Shown here in pieces: positions 21,096 through 28,784 of a stretch of DNA of 53,703 bases. The DNA is from a virus: positions 1-53,703 of IMG/VR virus record IMGVR_UViG_3300042507_005553; one strand, given 5' to 3'. Numbering within the stretch: the stretch's first letter is position 1; every line of letters begins with the position of its first letter. Under the pieces are notes generated by a model. It saw only the letters and a program-made list of their open reading frames with translations, was not told the DNA's origin and searched no databases. Made by a program: the position numbers and the translations under genes.

Positions 21096-21832
21096 TTCTC
21101 CCCTTCATAAAATTTAATTTTGATTTCTAAAATATTCCCATTACTACTCAATGTACCAAACTTTCCATCAGTAACCACACTCCCATTACTAAAAATAGTA
21201 TCATACTTTGATAGTTGTAAAACCCCAGCATTGATAATATCTTTACAATTATGGATATGACCAAATAAACACATTTTAGGTTGTATTTTAATTACTCTTT
21301 TCATCAAAGCACTACAACCACATCTTTCCAAATCACCATTTTTATTATACGAAAAATCAAGTATTCCTTTAGGTGGTCCATGTACTACTATAATATCAGT
21401 ATCATCAGGAATATGTTCCCACACTCTACTAATCTTATCTCTTGCCTTCATAAAATGCCAATTACCAAAAGTAGGCGTAAATGGTGAACCCCATATTTTA
21501 ATACCTTCTACTATAACATAATCATTTTCAAGATATATTATACCTAAATCATTAAATGTTTCCTTATCAATTAATCCTTTTTCAATAGCATACTCATGAT
21601 TACCAGCAACAAATATTTTATACTTAATATTTAATGAATAAAACCAAGTTAAAAACTTTCTCACTTCAGTTTCATTATCATATAGACCTGTAAGCAAAGT
21701 ACAATCACCTGAGAATATTACCATATCTATCCCTTTAGGGACTTGTAATAAGTCGTGGTAGGTGTGTGTATCGCTTATATGCCATATTTTCATAATGGCT
21801 TCTCTCGGACTATTTATGTTTATTTTATTCAT
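21092..21832 (-). CDS. Calcineurin-like metallophosphoesterase
   Basis: Start at 21832 (MNKININSPREAIMKIWHISDTH); the earlier ATG lies in promoter-like element 12. All motifs of the family are present: ISDTH (D-x-H), IFSGDCT (GD), VAGNHEYA (GNHE), VVHGPP, and LFGHIH. Metal-dependent phosphodiesterase or phosphatase acting in the cytoplasm; substrate unknown. It resembles a class of phage-encoded phosphoesterases found beside ligases. Confidence 0.85.
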   Translation of the reverse strand: MNKININSPREAIMKIWHISDTHTYHDLLQVPKGIDMVIFSGDCTLLTGLYDNETEVRKFLTWFYSLNIKYKIFVAGNHEYAIEKGLIDKETFNDLGIIYLENDYVIVEGIKIWGSPFTPTFGNWHFMKARDKISRVWEHIPDDTDIIVVHGPPKGILDFSYNKNGDLERCGCSALMKRVIKIQPKMCLFGHIHNCKDIINAGVLQLSKYDTIFSNGSVVTDGKFGTLSSNGNILEIKIKFYEGEN

Positions 21833-21847
21833 AATATTTATTTCTTT

Positions 21848-21912
21848 ATTATACGTCAATATACGAACACCGTTTTGATTTGCCAAATTTCTCGCATGAC
21901 GCTTACATGACG
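21848..21912 (-). promoter_or_regulatory. Promoter-like element 12
   Basis: 65-bp family member (ACGTCATGTAAGCGTCATGCG, TTTGGC, TATATTGACGTATAAT). Drives the phosphoesterase gene. Confidence 0.7.
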
Positions 21913-21919
21913 TTTTATA

Positions 21920-22600
21920 TTACTCGTAAGATTCTATGTCTATTTTGTATTTCCAAACATATCCATAAGCTGTTTTTTGTCTTCCGGATGCACAATCTGC
22001 TATACTATTATTTGATTTACCAAGATATCTACATGCTTCTTTAGCAGAGGGAAATGTTTGAATTTTTTCTCCATTAAGGGAAAATTGTGTTATTTCTTTT
22101 TTAAAGGGTGAATTTTTTCTTAAGTTTTTAGAACGTTCAGGATTTGAATAACATTCATGTCCTTGTTTAGCTTGTGATATCTTTTTCTTAGTTTCTTCCG
22201 AACGTTTTAATCCTGTTAATAATTTACTTTTGTTTTTCCTCCCCTCTTCGGTCATTTTATATTCCATACCTGTTTTAGCTAAACTTATTTTTTGTTTAGT
22301 TTCTTCACAACAGTGTCCTCTTCCATCTCCCAGTTTACAATTTAAACCTTCTTCTAATGAACAGTAATGTTCTCCCCAATATATTTCTCTTTCATTTAAT
22401 TGATCCAAACAACATTCTTCAATTATTTCAAATATGTGTTGTTCCCAACCGTGTTTTTGAAGTGAATTATACATTTTAGGTCCTATATTATTTTTATTGG
22501 TTTTAAAATTTGTATAATTCTTCTTTCTATTTTCTATATTAACAGATTGACCAATATAAACTTTATTACTCGGGCTTGTTATTTTGTAAATACCTATCAT
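21920..22600 (-). CDS. GIY-YIG homing endonuclease 1
   Basis: Start at 22600 (MIGIYKITSPSNKVYIGQS); the open frame further upstream overlaps the ligase gene. GIYKI...VYIGQS is the GIY-YIG pair, followed by Glu in EREIYWGEHY and Arg/Lys-rich NUMOD3-like repeats (EETKQKISLAK, SEETKKKISQAK), and a NUMOD1/HTH-like end (SAKEACRYLGKSNNSIADCASG). Located directly downstream of the DNA ligase gene. Mobile intron-type endonuclease, probably free-standing. Confidence 0.85.
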   Translation of the reverse strand: MIGIYKITSPSNKVYIGQSVNIENRKKNYTNFKTNKNNIGPKMYNSLQKHGWEQHIFEIIEECCLDQLNEREIYWGEHYCSLEEGLNCKLGDGRGHCCEETKQKISLAKTGMEYKMTEEGRKNKSKLLTGLKRSEETKKKISQAKQGHECYSNPERSKNLRKNSPFKKEITQFSLNGEKIQTFPSAKEACRYLGKSNNSIADCASGRQKTAYGYVWKYKIDIESYE

Positions 22601-22646
22601 TTTATGATAAATATTACTAAAAATACGAAGTACGCTGTCTGGGGAT

Positions 22647-23726
22647 TTATTCGTAATCTTCCCTCGCAATTTTTATAACAAATCCAAATCTCGGTATATG
22701 ATCTGGAGTTAGGTTGAAATATTTAACTGTTGCTGTTTTTCCGATTAGTTGGTGTTTTGTATTCCACATTTTTGTACATTCTTCCCAATTAAATTTAGGA
22801 CTAGCTTTAAAGCGTTTACCATCTCTATTTTCAAATACAAATGCTCCTACCATCCCACTTTTATTCCCAATTCCTTCTTCAATATCTAAAATTGTATATT
22901 CTTCATCAATAAATGACTTGTGCTTTAAAAGCGATTTACTACGTTTATTCTCATATTTGCTATTTAAACGAACCATTTGTCCTTCATAGTTGTTAACAAC
23001 ATAGTTCTCATAATAAGCCATTAGTTCCGTTTCGTTATTAGCAATGCGGGTTTCAACTAATTTACAACATTTTGGTAAAATTAATTCAAGTAATATTTCA
23101 TACCTATCAGAAAACACACCACTACAACTTGGTAAGTCATAAATGTGATATTCAATAGATTTAGCACTATCTTCTAAATCTTGTGGTGTTGGTTTTGTTT
23201 TCTTTACTAACGAACATATAGCATTAAAGTCGGTTGCAAATTTATCAGCATATAACTCTCCATCAAATATAAGATTTGGATTAATTTCAAATAATGGTTT
23301 TAACGCTTCAAATATGTGTGGGGCTGAAATTATTGGTTTGCCTGTTCTTGACCACATTCCGTCTCGTTTCACCAAACAGCGAATACCATCTAGTTTCGGT
23401 TGACTATAAAGGGGATATTTGATTTTGTGCTTTTCCTTATTGAAATCGTGAGCGAGCATCGGTTCAAAAAATGTCTCATTATCTATATCGGAAACATTTT
23501 CGAATGAACCGCTTTCCATTTTCTTTCGATGAATTGCTGTGGCTTCTTTTATTGCTTGCTCTTCAGCAGTACAATACGTTTTGGCATTACATACTGTTGG
23601 AAGAGATGTAGTTTTAACTCCATCTGAAAATCCGGTTACAGTATAATACTTGTTTCCTTCAATGTGAATTGTGAATGTATTTATCTTGCCGTTTACCGAC
23701 CTAGAATACAGTGTTGATAATTTCAT
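22647..23726 (-). CDS. ATP-dependent DNA ligase
   Basis: 359 residues. Motif I YSQPKLDGIRC (adenylated lysine K at about 131), motif III LIFDGELYADKF, motif IV YEGQMVRL, motif V LLKHKSF, and an OB domain (GMVGAFVFENRDGKRFKASPKF, GKTATVKYFNLT). T7/T4-like adenylating ligase for joining nicks. Driven by promoter-like element 13 with an AAAGGTTATG leader. A homing endonuclease follows it. Confidence 0.88.
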   Translation of the reverse strand: MKLSTLYSRSVNGKINTFTIHIEGNKYYTVTGFSDGVKTTSLPTVCNAKTYCTAEEQAIKEATAIHRKKMESGSFENVSDIDNETFFEPMLAHDFNKEKHKIKYPLYSQPKLDGIRCLVKRDGMWSRTGKPIISAPHIFEALKPLFEINPNLIFDGELYADKFATDFNAICSLVKKTKPTPQDLEDSAKSIEYHIYDLPSCSGVFSDRYEILLELILPKCCKLVETRIANNETELMAYYENYVVNNYEGQMVRLNSKYENKRSKSLLKHKSFIDEEYTILDIEEGIGNKSGMVGAFVFENRDGKRFKASPKFNWEECTKMWNTKHQLIGKTATVKYFNLTPDHIPRFGFVIKIAREDYE

Positions 23727-23746
23727 AACCTTTATTTTTTATTTTA

Positions 23747-23811
23747 ATTATACATCAATATACGAACGTTATTTGGATTTGCCAAATTTTTCATATGACG
23801 CTGTGGTGACG
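23747..23811 (-). promoter_or_regulatory. Promoter-like element 13
   Basis: 65-bp family member (CGTCACCACAGCGTCATATG, TTTGGC, GTTCGTATATTGATGTATAAT), upstream of the DNA ligase. Confidence 0.75.
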
Positions 23812-23814
23812 CCT

Positions 23815-24078
23815 TTACATTAAGAATTTATTTGCTATTTTTACAATTATATTCTCTTCTTCCATAGATAATAACATTTTGTTATATGGTCTTCTTAATT
23901 TTCTTAGTGCTTCATAATATTCATATTCACATATTATTTGTGATTCAAATATATTTTCTCTTTCTTTTAAAATAAACTCTAGTATATTATTTACTATTAA
24001 TTCATTTTTATCATGGGATAATTCAAAGTTACCATATCTTCTCCAAATTTCTTCCTTTAATTCTTCAGGTGTTTTCAT
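23815..24078 (-). CDS. Hypothetical helical protein (87 aa)
   Basis: 87 residues, MKTPEELKEEIWRRYGNFELSHDKNELIV..., mainly helical. Contains EIWRRYG and YEYYEALRKLRR. No family recognised. Start of a run of small genes reaching 26.5 kb, with its 3' end touching promoter-like element 13. Confidence 0.6.
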   Translation of the reverse strand: MKTPEELKEEIWRRYGNFELSHDKNELIVNNILEFILKERENIFESQIICEYEYYEALRKLRRPYNKMLLSMEEENIIVKIANKFLM

Positions 24079-24090
24079 TTTTTGTTATAT

Positions 24091-24255
24091 TTATTTAGTT
24101 TTTATATAAATTGTATCTATTTTTGATTTTGTTTCTAAAACAGATTTATGTTTTATATATTCTTCTGAAGGAATAGCTAACCAAGCTGTAAAAATAATAA
24201 ATGATACACTTAGTATTGATCCTACTATTTCTTTTATATAATAACTATTTTCCAT
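24091..24255 (-). CDS. Small membrane protein (54 aa)
   Basis: MENSYYIKEIVGSILSVSFIIFTAWLAIP followed by a charged tail (SEEYIKHKSVLETKSK). One transmembrane segment, outward or inward tail. Identified from sequence; short ORF with a consistent place in the small-gene operon. Confidence 0.5.
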   Translation of the reverse strand: MENSYYIKEIVGSILSVSFIIFTAWLAIPSEEYIKHKSVLETKSKIDTIYIKTK

Positions 24256-24276
24256 TTTTATTTTTTTTTAATTTAT

Positions 24277-24447
24277 TTATAAATCTTCTTTTACTATTCT
24301 ATTGTAGTACACTTGTAAAAAGAACTCTAATAATATAAAATATAACCAATCTCTTACTAAAGGAGTATTTGTTAAATCTTTCATTATTAGAGTTATAAAT
24401 ATTATACAAGGTATTAATAATAGATGTTTTAAATTGTTTTTAGCCAT
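24277..24447 (-). CDS. Small membrane protein (56 aa)
   Basis: MAKNNLKHLLLIPCIIFITLIM, then a short loop and a second hydrophobic stretch (WLYFILLEFFLQVYY). Two putative transmembrane segments. Adjoins the genes at 24255 and 24450. Phage membrane peptides of this size can act in lysis or exclusion, but that is only a possibility. Confidence 0.5.
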   Translation of the reverse strand: MAKNNLKHLLLIPCIIFITLIMKDLTNTPLVRDWLYFILLEFFLQVYYNRIVKEDL

Positions 24448-24449
24448 TT

Positions 24450-24683
24450 TTATTTATTTTGTTTCTCCAAGTTGGATGAAACTTCATTAAGAAGTTGTCC
24501 CAATTTAATTTTTCTTCTTTCTTCATAATTTTTTGTAAATTGACTTAATTCTCCTAAAAAATCCCCATTATATTTACTATATAGAGTATTTATGTTAGTT
24601 ATTTGTTGTAATAATAACTCTTTTTGAGTTTCATACTCAGTATCTATTGATTTTTTTTGTTTTAATGTATCTAGATAATTCAT
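24450..24683 (-). CDS. Hypothetical coiled-coil protein (77 aa)
   Basis: 77 residues rich in E, K, L, Q (MNYLDTLKQKKSIDTEYETQKELLLQQI...FTKNYEERRKIKLGQLLNEVSSNLEKQNK). Probably a helical hairpin or coiled coil. No further call. Confidence 0.6.
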   Translation of the reverse strand: MNYLDTLKQKKSIDTEYETQKELLLQQITNINTLYSKYNGDFLGELSQFTKNYEERRKIKLGQLLNEVSSNLEKQNK

Positions 24684-24687
24684 AATT

Positions 24688-24744
24688 TTATATTTTTTGT
24701 TTTACGGGTATAAATTCTATACCATTAATTGTTCTTATCCACAT
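24688..24744 (-). CDS. Very short ORF (18 aa)
   Basis: MWIRTINGIEFIPVKQKI between two genes, ending just before the 24683 start and beginning inside the 24748 gene end. Real translation is uncertain. Confidence 0.25.
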   Translation of the reverse strand: MWIRTINGIEFIPVKQKI

Positions 24745-24747
24745 TGT

Positions 24748-25011
24748 TTAATATTTTAACATTTCTTGTATTTGTTTCTTTTTTATAAGTCTTGATTGAA
24801 TAACTTTACCTCTAATAACATTTTCTTTGTCTTCACTATCTTTAAACCAAATCCATCTTAAATCTTTTTCATCTAATGAATCATCTTTAGAAACAAATCT
24901 TAAATATCTCATATTATTAGAATCACCAGGATATTCTTTATCCTCATATTTATCATAATCAAGTTTAAAATCCATAGATTCTGCTAGAGATATTATTTCT
25001 TCTTTATTCAT
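24748..25011 (-). CDS. Hypothetical protein (87 aa)
   Basis: 87 residues, MNKEEIISLAESMDFKLDYDKYEDKEY..., with WIWFKDSED in the middle. The beginning resembles many small Bacteroidota phage ORFs. It overlaps the next gene by 8 bp. Unknown function. Confidence 0.65.
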   Translation of the reverse strand: MNKEEIISLAESMDFKLDYDKYEDKEYPGDSNNMRYLRFVSKDDSLDEKDLRWIWFKDSEDKENVIRGKVIQSRLIKKKQIQEMLKY

Positions 25012-25237
25012 CTTGTAATTTTTTTAATTGTTCTTGAAGTTCTTCCACATATATTTTACGAATATCCCAATTAATAGCAACCATTTCATTTGTAATAAAA
25101 TCTATTTGTGCTTGTAATATTTGTTGCTTTACATATTTAGAATTAGCTCCTGCTATAAAACATTGCTCTACTAATCCATCTTCACTTCTTTCAATATCAT
25201 CTGAATAATTTTGTGCTTCTTTATTTATATCTATCAT
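25004..25237 (-). CDS. Hypothetical protein (77 aa)
   Basis: 77 residues, MIDINKEAQNYSDDIERSEDGLVEQCFIAGANSKYVK..., two helices. The FIAGANSKYVKQQILQAQIDF pattern occurs in small phage ORFs of unknown function. Overlaps both neighbours by a few bases, so part of a coupled operon. Confidence 0.65.
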   Translation of the reverse strand: MIDINKEAQNYSDDIERSEDGLVEQCFIAGANSKYVKQQILQAQIDFITNEMVAINWDIRKIYVEELQEQLKKLQDE

Positions 25238-25602
25238 AATTGTGTATTTTTAATTTTATTAATTGCATATCTTATAGCTCCATCATAAGATTGTTCTTGT
25301 ACATAATAACTATCTACATGATATACCCATCTTTTAGGAGTTTTACCATCATCATAACAAGTTCTACCTATGAATATGTTATGTTCTTTTTTAAACCAAT
25401 CTATTACTTGTTGATAAAGTGGTGCTATATATTGAAATCTAGTAGTATTGTTATTGTCTTTTTCTCTTCCCAATTGAAATATAATTTCTCCTGTAGGGTT
25501 TTCCCATTCTGTAACAATTACCCATCTACCTAAACAAGATTCATTAAATCCTAATTTTTCTATTTCTGAAGCTAAATCATAAGATAAAAAGTATTTTTCC
25601 AT
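25234..25602 (-). CDS. Conserved phage hypothetical protein (122 aa)
   Basis: 122 residues. The pattern LASEIEKLGFNESCLGRW...APLYQQVIDWFKKEHNIFIG...YDGAIRYAINKI is one I associate with widespread uncharacterised phage proteins. Small alpha/beta protein; no catalytic motif visible. Confidence 0.7.
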   Translation of the reverse strand: MEKYFLSYDLASEIEKLGFNESCLGRWVIVTEWENPTGEIIFQLGREKDNNNTTRFQYIAPLYQQVIDWFKKEHNIFIGRTCYDDGKTPKRWVYHVDSYYVQEQSYDGAIRYAINKIKNTQL

Positions 25603-25622
25603 TTTTATAAGTTTTATTTTTA

Positions 25623-26207
25623 TTAATAATACCCTTCTATAATAGCTATTTCTTTAGATAGTTTTTTAATATCTAAGTCTTTTATCTTAGTAGTAGAAGG
25701 TTTTTTTAGTTTGTTACAAATATCTTGTATATATTTAGAGGTATTGTTTTCACAAGGAGGAGCATATTTTTGTATACATTCTTGTATAGTATTTTCTGCA
25801 TATTTAGTTTGTAGAAGAATTTCAAGAGCTTTAAATCCTTGTTCTTCACTAGGAAAGTATAAAAACTCCCCATTTATAGAACTTATTGTACCTATTGCTA
25901 AAGCATCTATTTGTTTATTTCCTGGTCTTATATTACCTGGATTATAGCAAAATTTAGCTATATTTTTATTTCTGTCTAGGGTTATTTCTGTTAAACCTGA
26001 TCTGAGCACAACTAATTGTTGTAAAGTATCATGTATTATTGTAGTATTTGTTGTTGTTTTAGTTATTACTCTAGGGTTTGAAGAACCTATTGCTATAAAT
26101 AGTAAGAAAAGTACTATAGATATAGGTATATTTATTAAAATTAACTCTATAAAAGTTAACTTTTGTAAACCTATTTCTTTATTGTTTATTTTATATAATT
26201 TAATCAT
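25623..26207 (-). CDS. Membrane-anchored virion-like protein with NPGNIR motif (194 aa)
   Basis: N-terminal transmembrane segment IPISIVLFLLFIAIG (residues about 28-42), then KFCYNPGNIRPG, EEQGFKALEIL and QKYAPPCENNTSKYIQDI. The NPGNIR...APPxENNT pattern occurs in phage structural or cell-wall-active proteins of Bacteroidota phages. A muralytic or structural role is inferred from this pattern. The membrane anchor suggests action at the inner membrane or virion surface. Confidence 0.6.
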   Translation of the reverse strand: MIKLYKINNKEIGLQKLTFIELILINIPISIVLFLLFIAIGSSNPRVITKTTTNTTIIHDTLQQLVVLRSGLTEITLDRNKNIAKFCYNPGNIRPGNKQIDALAIGTISSINGEFLYFPSEEQGFKALEILLQTKYAENTIQECIQKYAPPCENNTSKYIQDICNKLKKPSTTKIKDLDIKKLSKEIAIIEGYY

Positions 26208-26215
26208 TTTGTTTT

Positions 26216-26452
26216 TTATTTTGGATAAGTAAGAAATCTATTACCTACATCTAAGCCTGATATTCTAGAGTTTAGGTATTCTTTTTTAATTTCGTCTTGA
26301 ATATTATTAAATGATTCCATATCTTTCTCATAATAATCAGTAAACATAATATACAATCCTTTATCAGTGTCAAGTATATTAAATCTATGACCATCATAAA
26401 TTCCTGATGTTACTATTACTATATAATTTGGTTTATCTTCAATTTTTAACAT
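26216..26452 (-). CDS. Hypothetical protein (78 aa)
   Basis: 78 residues, MLKIEDKPNYIVIVTSGIYDGHRFNILDTDKGLYIMFTDYYEKD..., beta-rich N-terminal half then helical. No family recognised. First gene of the small-gene run, next to the tRNA cluster. Confidence 0.6.
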   Translation of the reverse strand: MLKIEDKPNYIVIVTSGIYDGHRFNILDTDKGLYIMFTDYYEKDMESFNNIQDEIKKEYLNSRISGLDVGNRFLTYPK

Positions 26453-26483
26453 TTTATTTATTTATTTAGATGATTTAATTAAG

Positions 26484-26558
26484 TGGACCAATCTGGATTC
26501 GAACCAGAGACCTACTGATTATGAGTCAGGTGCTACTAACCAACTGAGCTACAAGTCC
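26484..26558 (-). tRNA. tRNA-Met (CAU)
   Basis: GGACTTG...TTGGTCC acceptor, D-arm GTAGCTCAGTTGGTTAGTAGC, anticodon hairpin CTGA-CTCATAA-TCAG with anticodon CAT, T-arm CTCTGGTTCGAATCCAGA. CAU could serve Met or, after lysidine modification, Ile. Acceptor pairs include a U-U mismatch and wobbles but the cloverleaf is otherwise normal. Confidence 0.8.
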
Positions 26559-26699
26559 ATTTTCCCTAACTTCATCTAATACGTCTATTAGAGAGTGGTT
26601 AGGTAATCCATTCTAACTTATACCTTGGGTTATTCGTTTATATGGAAAAAAACCACAGGAAGTGTGCTGTTCTTATGATAAGCATCGTGGTATTATTGT

Positions 26700-26802
26700 A
26701 GTCAGGACAGGAATCGAACCTGTATGATGAATTTATAGAGAATTTCGTTGTACTTCCTATTTCACCTACTCTGTATAGCGTCTACCGTTCCGCCACCTGA
26801 CT
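26700..26802 (-). tRNA. tRNA-like gene 3 (103 nt)
   Basis: Acceptor AGTCAGG/CCTGACT, D-arm GGCGGAACGGTAGACGC, T-arm ACAGG-TTCGATT-CCTGT as in the other AGTCAGG genes. The middle folds as a long TATACAGAG/CTCTATA hairpin in place of an anticodon arm. Confidence 0.4.
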
Positions 26803-26967
26803 ATATTAAAAATAAAACTCCAACTCAGAGGGGTATTTGTTGTACCGTCACAATCGGTGCCTGTACTCTGGTTAATTACTCCGTCTGTACTCAACAGCTT
26901 TATGTTGACTTATAATTGGCTATTTCAATACAACTCACAACTTTATTTGTTGAGGCTTTATTTTTGC

Positions 26968-27063
26968 CGTCAGGACAGGATTCGAACCTGTAATCTAACT
27001 AAAGATACCAATCACGTCTTTTTAGTTCCTTAGAATGTGCGTTACCAATTCCGCCACCTGACT
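26968..27063 (-). tRNA. tRNA-like gene 4 (96 nt)
   Basis: AGTCAGG/CCTGACG acceptor (terminal A-G mismatch), D-arm GCGGAATTGGTAACGC, T-arm ACAGG-TTCGAAT-CCTGT. The centre forms AACTAAA/TTTAGTT around a 17-nt loop, not a normal anticodon arm. The gaps 26559-26699, 26803-26967 and 27064-27209 contain further small hairpins but no ORF that I support. Confidence 0.4.
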
Positions 27064-27209
27064 ATTTACGGCTACATTTTTTTATAAGGTTGCCCGATGC
27101 TTTCCTTATTGTTCCTTATTCTCCTACCCTTTTATTTCGAACTAACCTGCTTTACTTAAACGAGTTTACATTAATTTTTATTAATTTCAAGGGTACAGGT
27201 TATTAATTT

Positions 27210-28013
27210 CTAATTACAAAATTCTTCGGCCACTGCCCAAAGTTTTTCATTTAAAATCATATCTTGCTTAAAGTTTTTAATTTTACGAGCTTTTCTAATT
27301 TTAGTACCTGTAGTATAATTAAACATACCATGTACTAATTTTTCTTGGACTACATTTAATATACTCCATAAATTATTTCCTTTATCTTCAGGACGAGTTG
27401 GAGTTAATAAATCTTCCCAATCAATTTCAACATTTTCAATTTCTTCTTCTGTAAAACGACAACCTACAGCAAGCTTAGCAAATTCTACTGCTTGTTTTGG
27501 TTTAAGTTCAATTGTTTTAAATTTATTCATAGATTCAACAGTTAAAGGTAATTTTTCTACAATAGATTTAATTGTTTCTTGTAATACTTCTAAATTATAT
27601 CCATAATGACGGATTTTTAAATTTTCAAATTCCTGACTACATACTACTAGTCCATTTTCACAAATCATCCTAAACATCCCAGCAGTAAAAGTAAATGCAT
27701 TTTTTCCATCATGAGAATTTGTTAATAAAATTTGAGGATATATAACATCTCCATCATCACCCGTAACCATAATATCTTCATTTCTGAAAACTATTAGGTG
27801 TTTTTGGAATCCTACTTGTTTACGAGCCTTAACTTCTTTAGCATCTATAACACCCCATCCTAAAGTTTCCATATCTTGGATAACTCTATCTGTTGGTATA
27901 TGAATATATTTTTCAGATGTATCATTCGATCCCTTTTTAGTAAAAATCGAAGGTGCTAATTGTCTTAATTCTTTTTGAGTCTTAAATTGACTATCTTTGT
28001 TAATGTTTAACAT
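27210..28013 (-). CDS. DUF932-like protein, paralog 2 (267 aa)
   Basis: Shares GMFRMICENGLVVCSQEF and RPEDKGNNLWSILNVVQEKL with the 9657-10445 product (YRMICSNGAIAHTS; EDKGNDIWTVFNRIQENL). DUF932 family, function unknown. Upstream, 28036-28089 has a TTTGGC...TATATTATA promoter-like pair that differs from the 65-bp family. Confidence 0.75.
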   Translation of the reverse strand: MLNINKDSQFKTQKELRQLAPSIFTKKGSNDTSEKYIHIPTDRVIQDMETLGWGVIDAKEVKARKQVGFQKHLIVFRNEDIMVTGDDGDVIYPQILLTNSHDGKNAFTFTAGMFRMICENGLVVCSQEFENLKIRHYGYNLEVLQETIKSIVEKLPLTVESMNKFKTIELKPKQAVEFAKLAVGCRFTEEEIENVEIDWEDLLTPTRPEDKGNNLWSILNVVQEKLVHGMFNYTTGTKIRKARKIKNFKQDMILNEKLWAVAEEFCN

Positions 28014-28035
28014 ATTTTTTATTATTTTTGTTTTT

Positions 28036-28089
28036 TAATTTTTCCTATGTAATAAATATAATATAGGTTTCCTGGGTAGCCAAATTTTC
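28036..28089 (-). promoter_or_regulatory. Divergent -33/-7 promoter-like sequence
   Basis: Minus strand TTTGGCTACCCAGGAAACC followed by TATATTATATTTATTA. The spacing equals that of the 65-bp family core, but the TGACG half-sites are missing. Upstream of the second DUF932 gene. Confidence 0.4.
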
Positions 28090-28329
28090 CTACAAGTACT
28101 CTTCTATATCATAGTAAGATACATCTTCATAACACATAATATCAACTATATTAGGATCCATCTTATATTTCTCCATTAATTCGTTAAACTCTTCTTCGCT
28201 GTGAGTGGGAATATCCCATTCATCACCATTTTTCATTTTTTTAACAATTCTTACTATATCATAGTATTCAATGGTTCCTAGTCTTCTAGCTCCTAGATAT
28301 TCAGCTTGAGTTTTAAATGTAAATTTCAT
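28090..28329 (-). CDS. Hypothetical protein (79 aa), last cassette-like gene of array 2
   Basis: 79 residues, MKFTFKTQAEYLGARRLGTIEYYDIVRI..., acidic C-terminal half. Its leader after the R' box GTTATATGC is the same as that of the 4047 cassette, so it probably was a cassette, but no R'' box follows its stop (array edge). Unknown function. Confidence 0.6.
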   Translation of the reverse strand: MKFTFKTQAEYLGARRLGTIEYYDIVRIVKKMKNGDEWDIPTHSEEEFNELMEKYKMDPNIVDIMCYEDVSYYDIEEYL

Positions 28330-28366
28330 ATTATTTTATTTAAATTTTTCAAATTTATTTTATCCA

Positions 28367-28440
28367 ACCCACAAAAATAAAACAAAAAGGTTCAGTTCTT
28401 CGTAGGTAGTTTAGTGGTTAATTTCCGCACTGCATATAAC
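28367..28440 (-). repeat. Shared cassette leader, copy 2
   Basis: Near-identical to 4378-4450, including the R' box GTTATATGC and AACCACTAAACTACCTACG. The plus-strand reading GTAGTTTAGTGGTTAA resembles a tRNA D-arm, possibly by chance. Confidence 0.75.
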
Positions 28441-28531
28441 AAGGTGTATAAGAAAGTTTGCTATCAGCAGTAGTGGTTAATTTGAAAGTTCATCAAAGCA
28501 AACCTTCTCATACACCCAAACGTTAGCAAAC
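28432..28531 (-). repeat. attC-like site 13
   Basis: R'' GTTTGCTAAC (28522-28531), 19-bp stem GGTGTATGAGAAGGTTTGC with partner (as in sites 6 and 12), R' GTTATATGC (28432-28440). Confidence 0.8.
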
Positions 28532-28532
28532 A

Positions 28533-28730
28533 TTACCTTTTGACCTCGTTCAAATAACGTTTATAGGCATTGCTAATCTGTTCCTCTTTCATTCCTGAGT
28601 ACCATATTACAAAGTCAAAAGGTAACGACCTTTCAGTTTTGCTAACATCAGATAAACGCAATTTTAATTTTTCGTTCTCGTCTGTTAGTCGCCTTATTTT
28701 GTCTTGTAAAAAATTGTCAAATCCTTCCAT
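28533..28730 (-). CDS. Cassette gene: coiled-coil-like protein (65 aa), start inside attC
   Basis: MEGFDNFLQDKIRRLTDENEKLKLRLSDVSKTERSLPFD.... A leucine-rich heptad stretch lies in the first 30 residues, which are encoded inside the attC-like site at 28638-28780; the junction GTTAGCAAA reads V-S-K. The stop is 1 bp before the GTTTGCTAAC box. A chimera of attC loop and cassette. Confidence 0.6.
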   Translation of the reverse strand: MEGFDNFLQDKIRRLTDENEKLKLRLSDVSKTERSLPFDFVIWYSGMKEEQISNAYKRYLNEVKR

Positions 28731-28780
28731 ATATTTGTTATTAAAAATTAAAACTTCGCTTATCTGTGTCCGTTATACAC
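28638..28780 (-). repeat. attC-like site 14 (contains start codon of 28533 gene)
   Basis: R'' GTGTATAAC (28772-28780), arm CAGATAAGCGAAGTTTTAAT, partner arm CAGATAAACGCAATTTTAAT read from the plus strand near 28648-28672, R' GTTAGCAAA (28638-28646). About 21 of 25 arm positions match. Confidence 0.7.
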
Positions 28781-28784
28781 AATA

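Noticed and set aside
26803-26967. Additional tRNA between tRNA-like genes 3 and 4
   Set aside because: Small hairpins are present but no T-arm or acceptor stem could be found.
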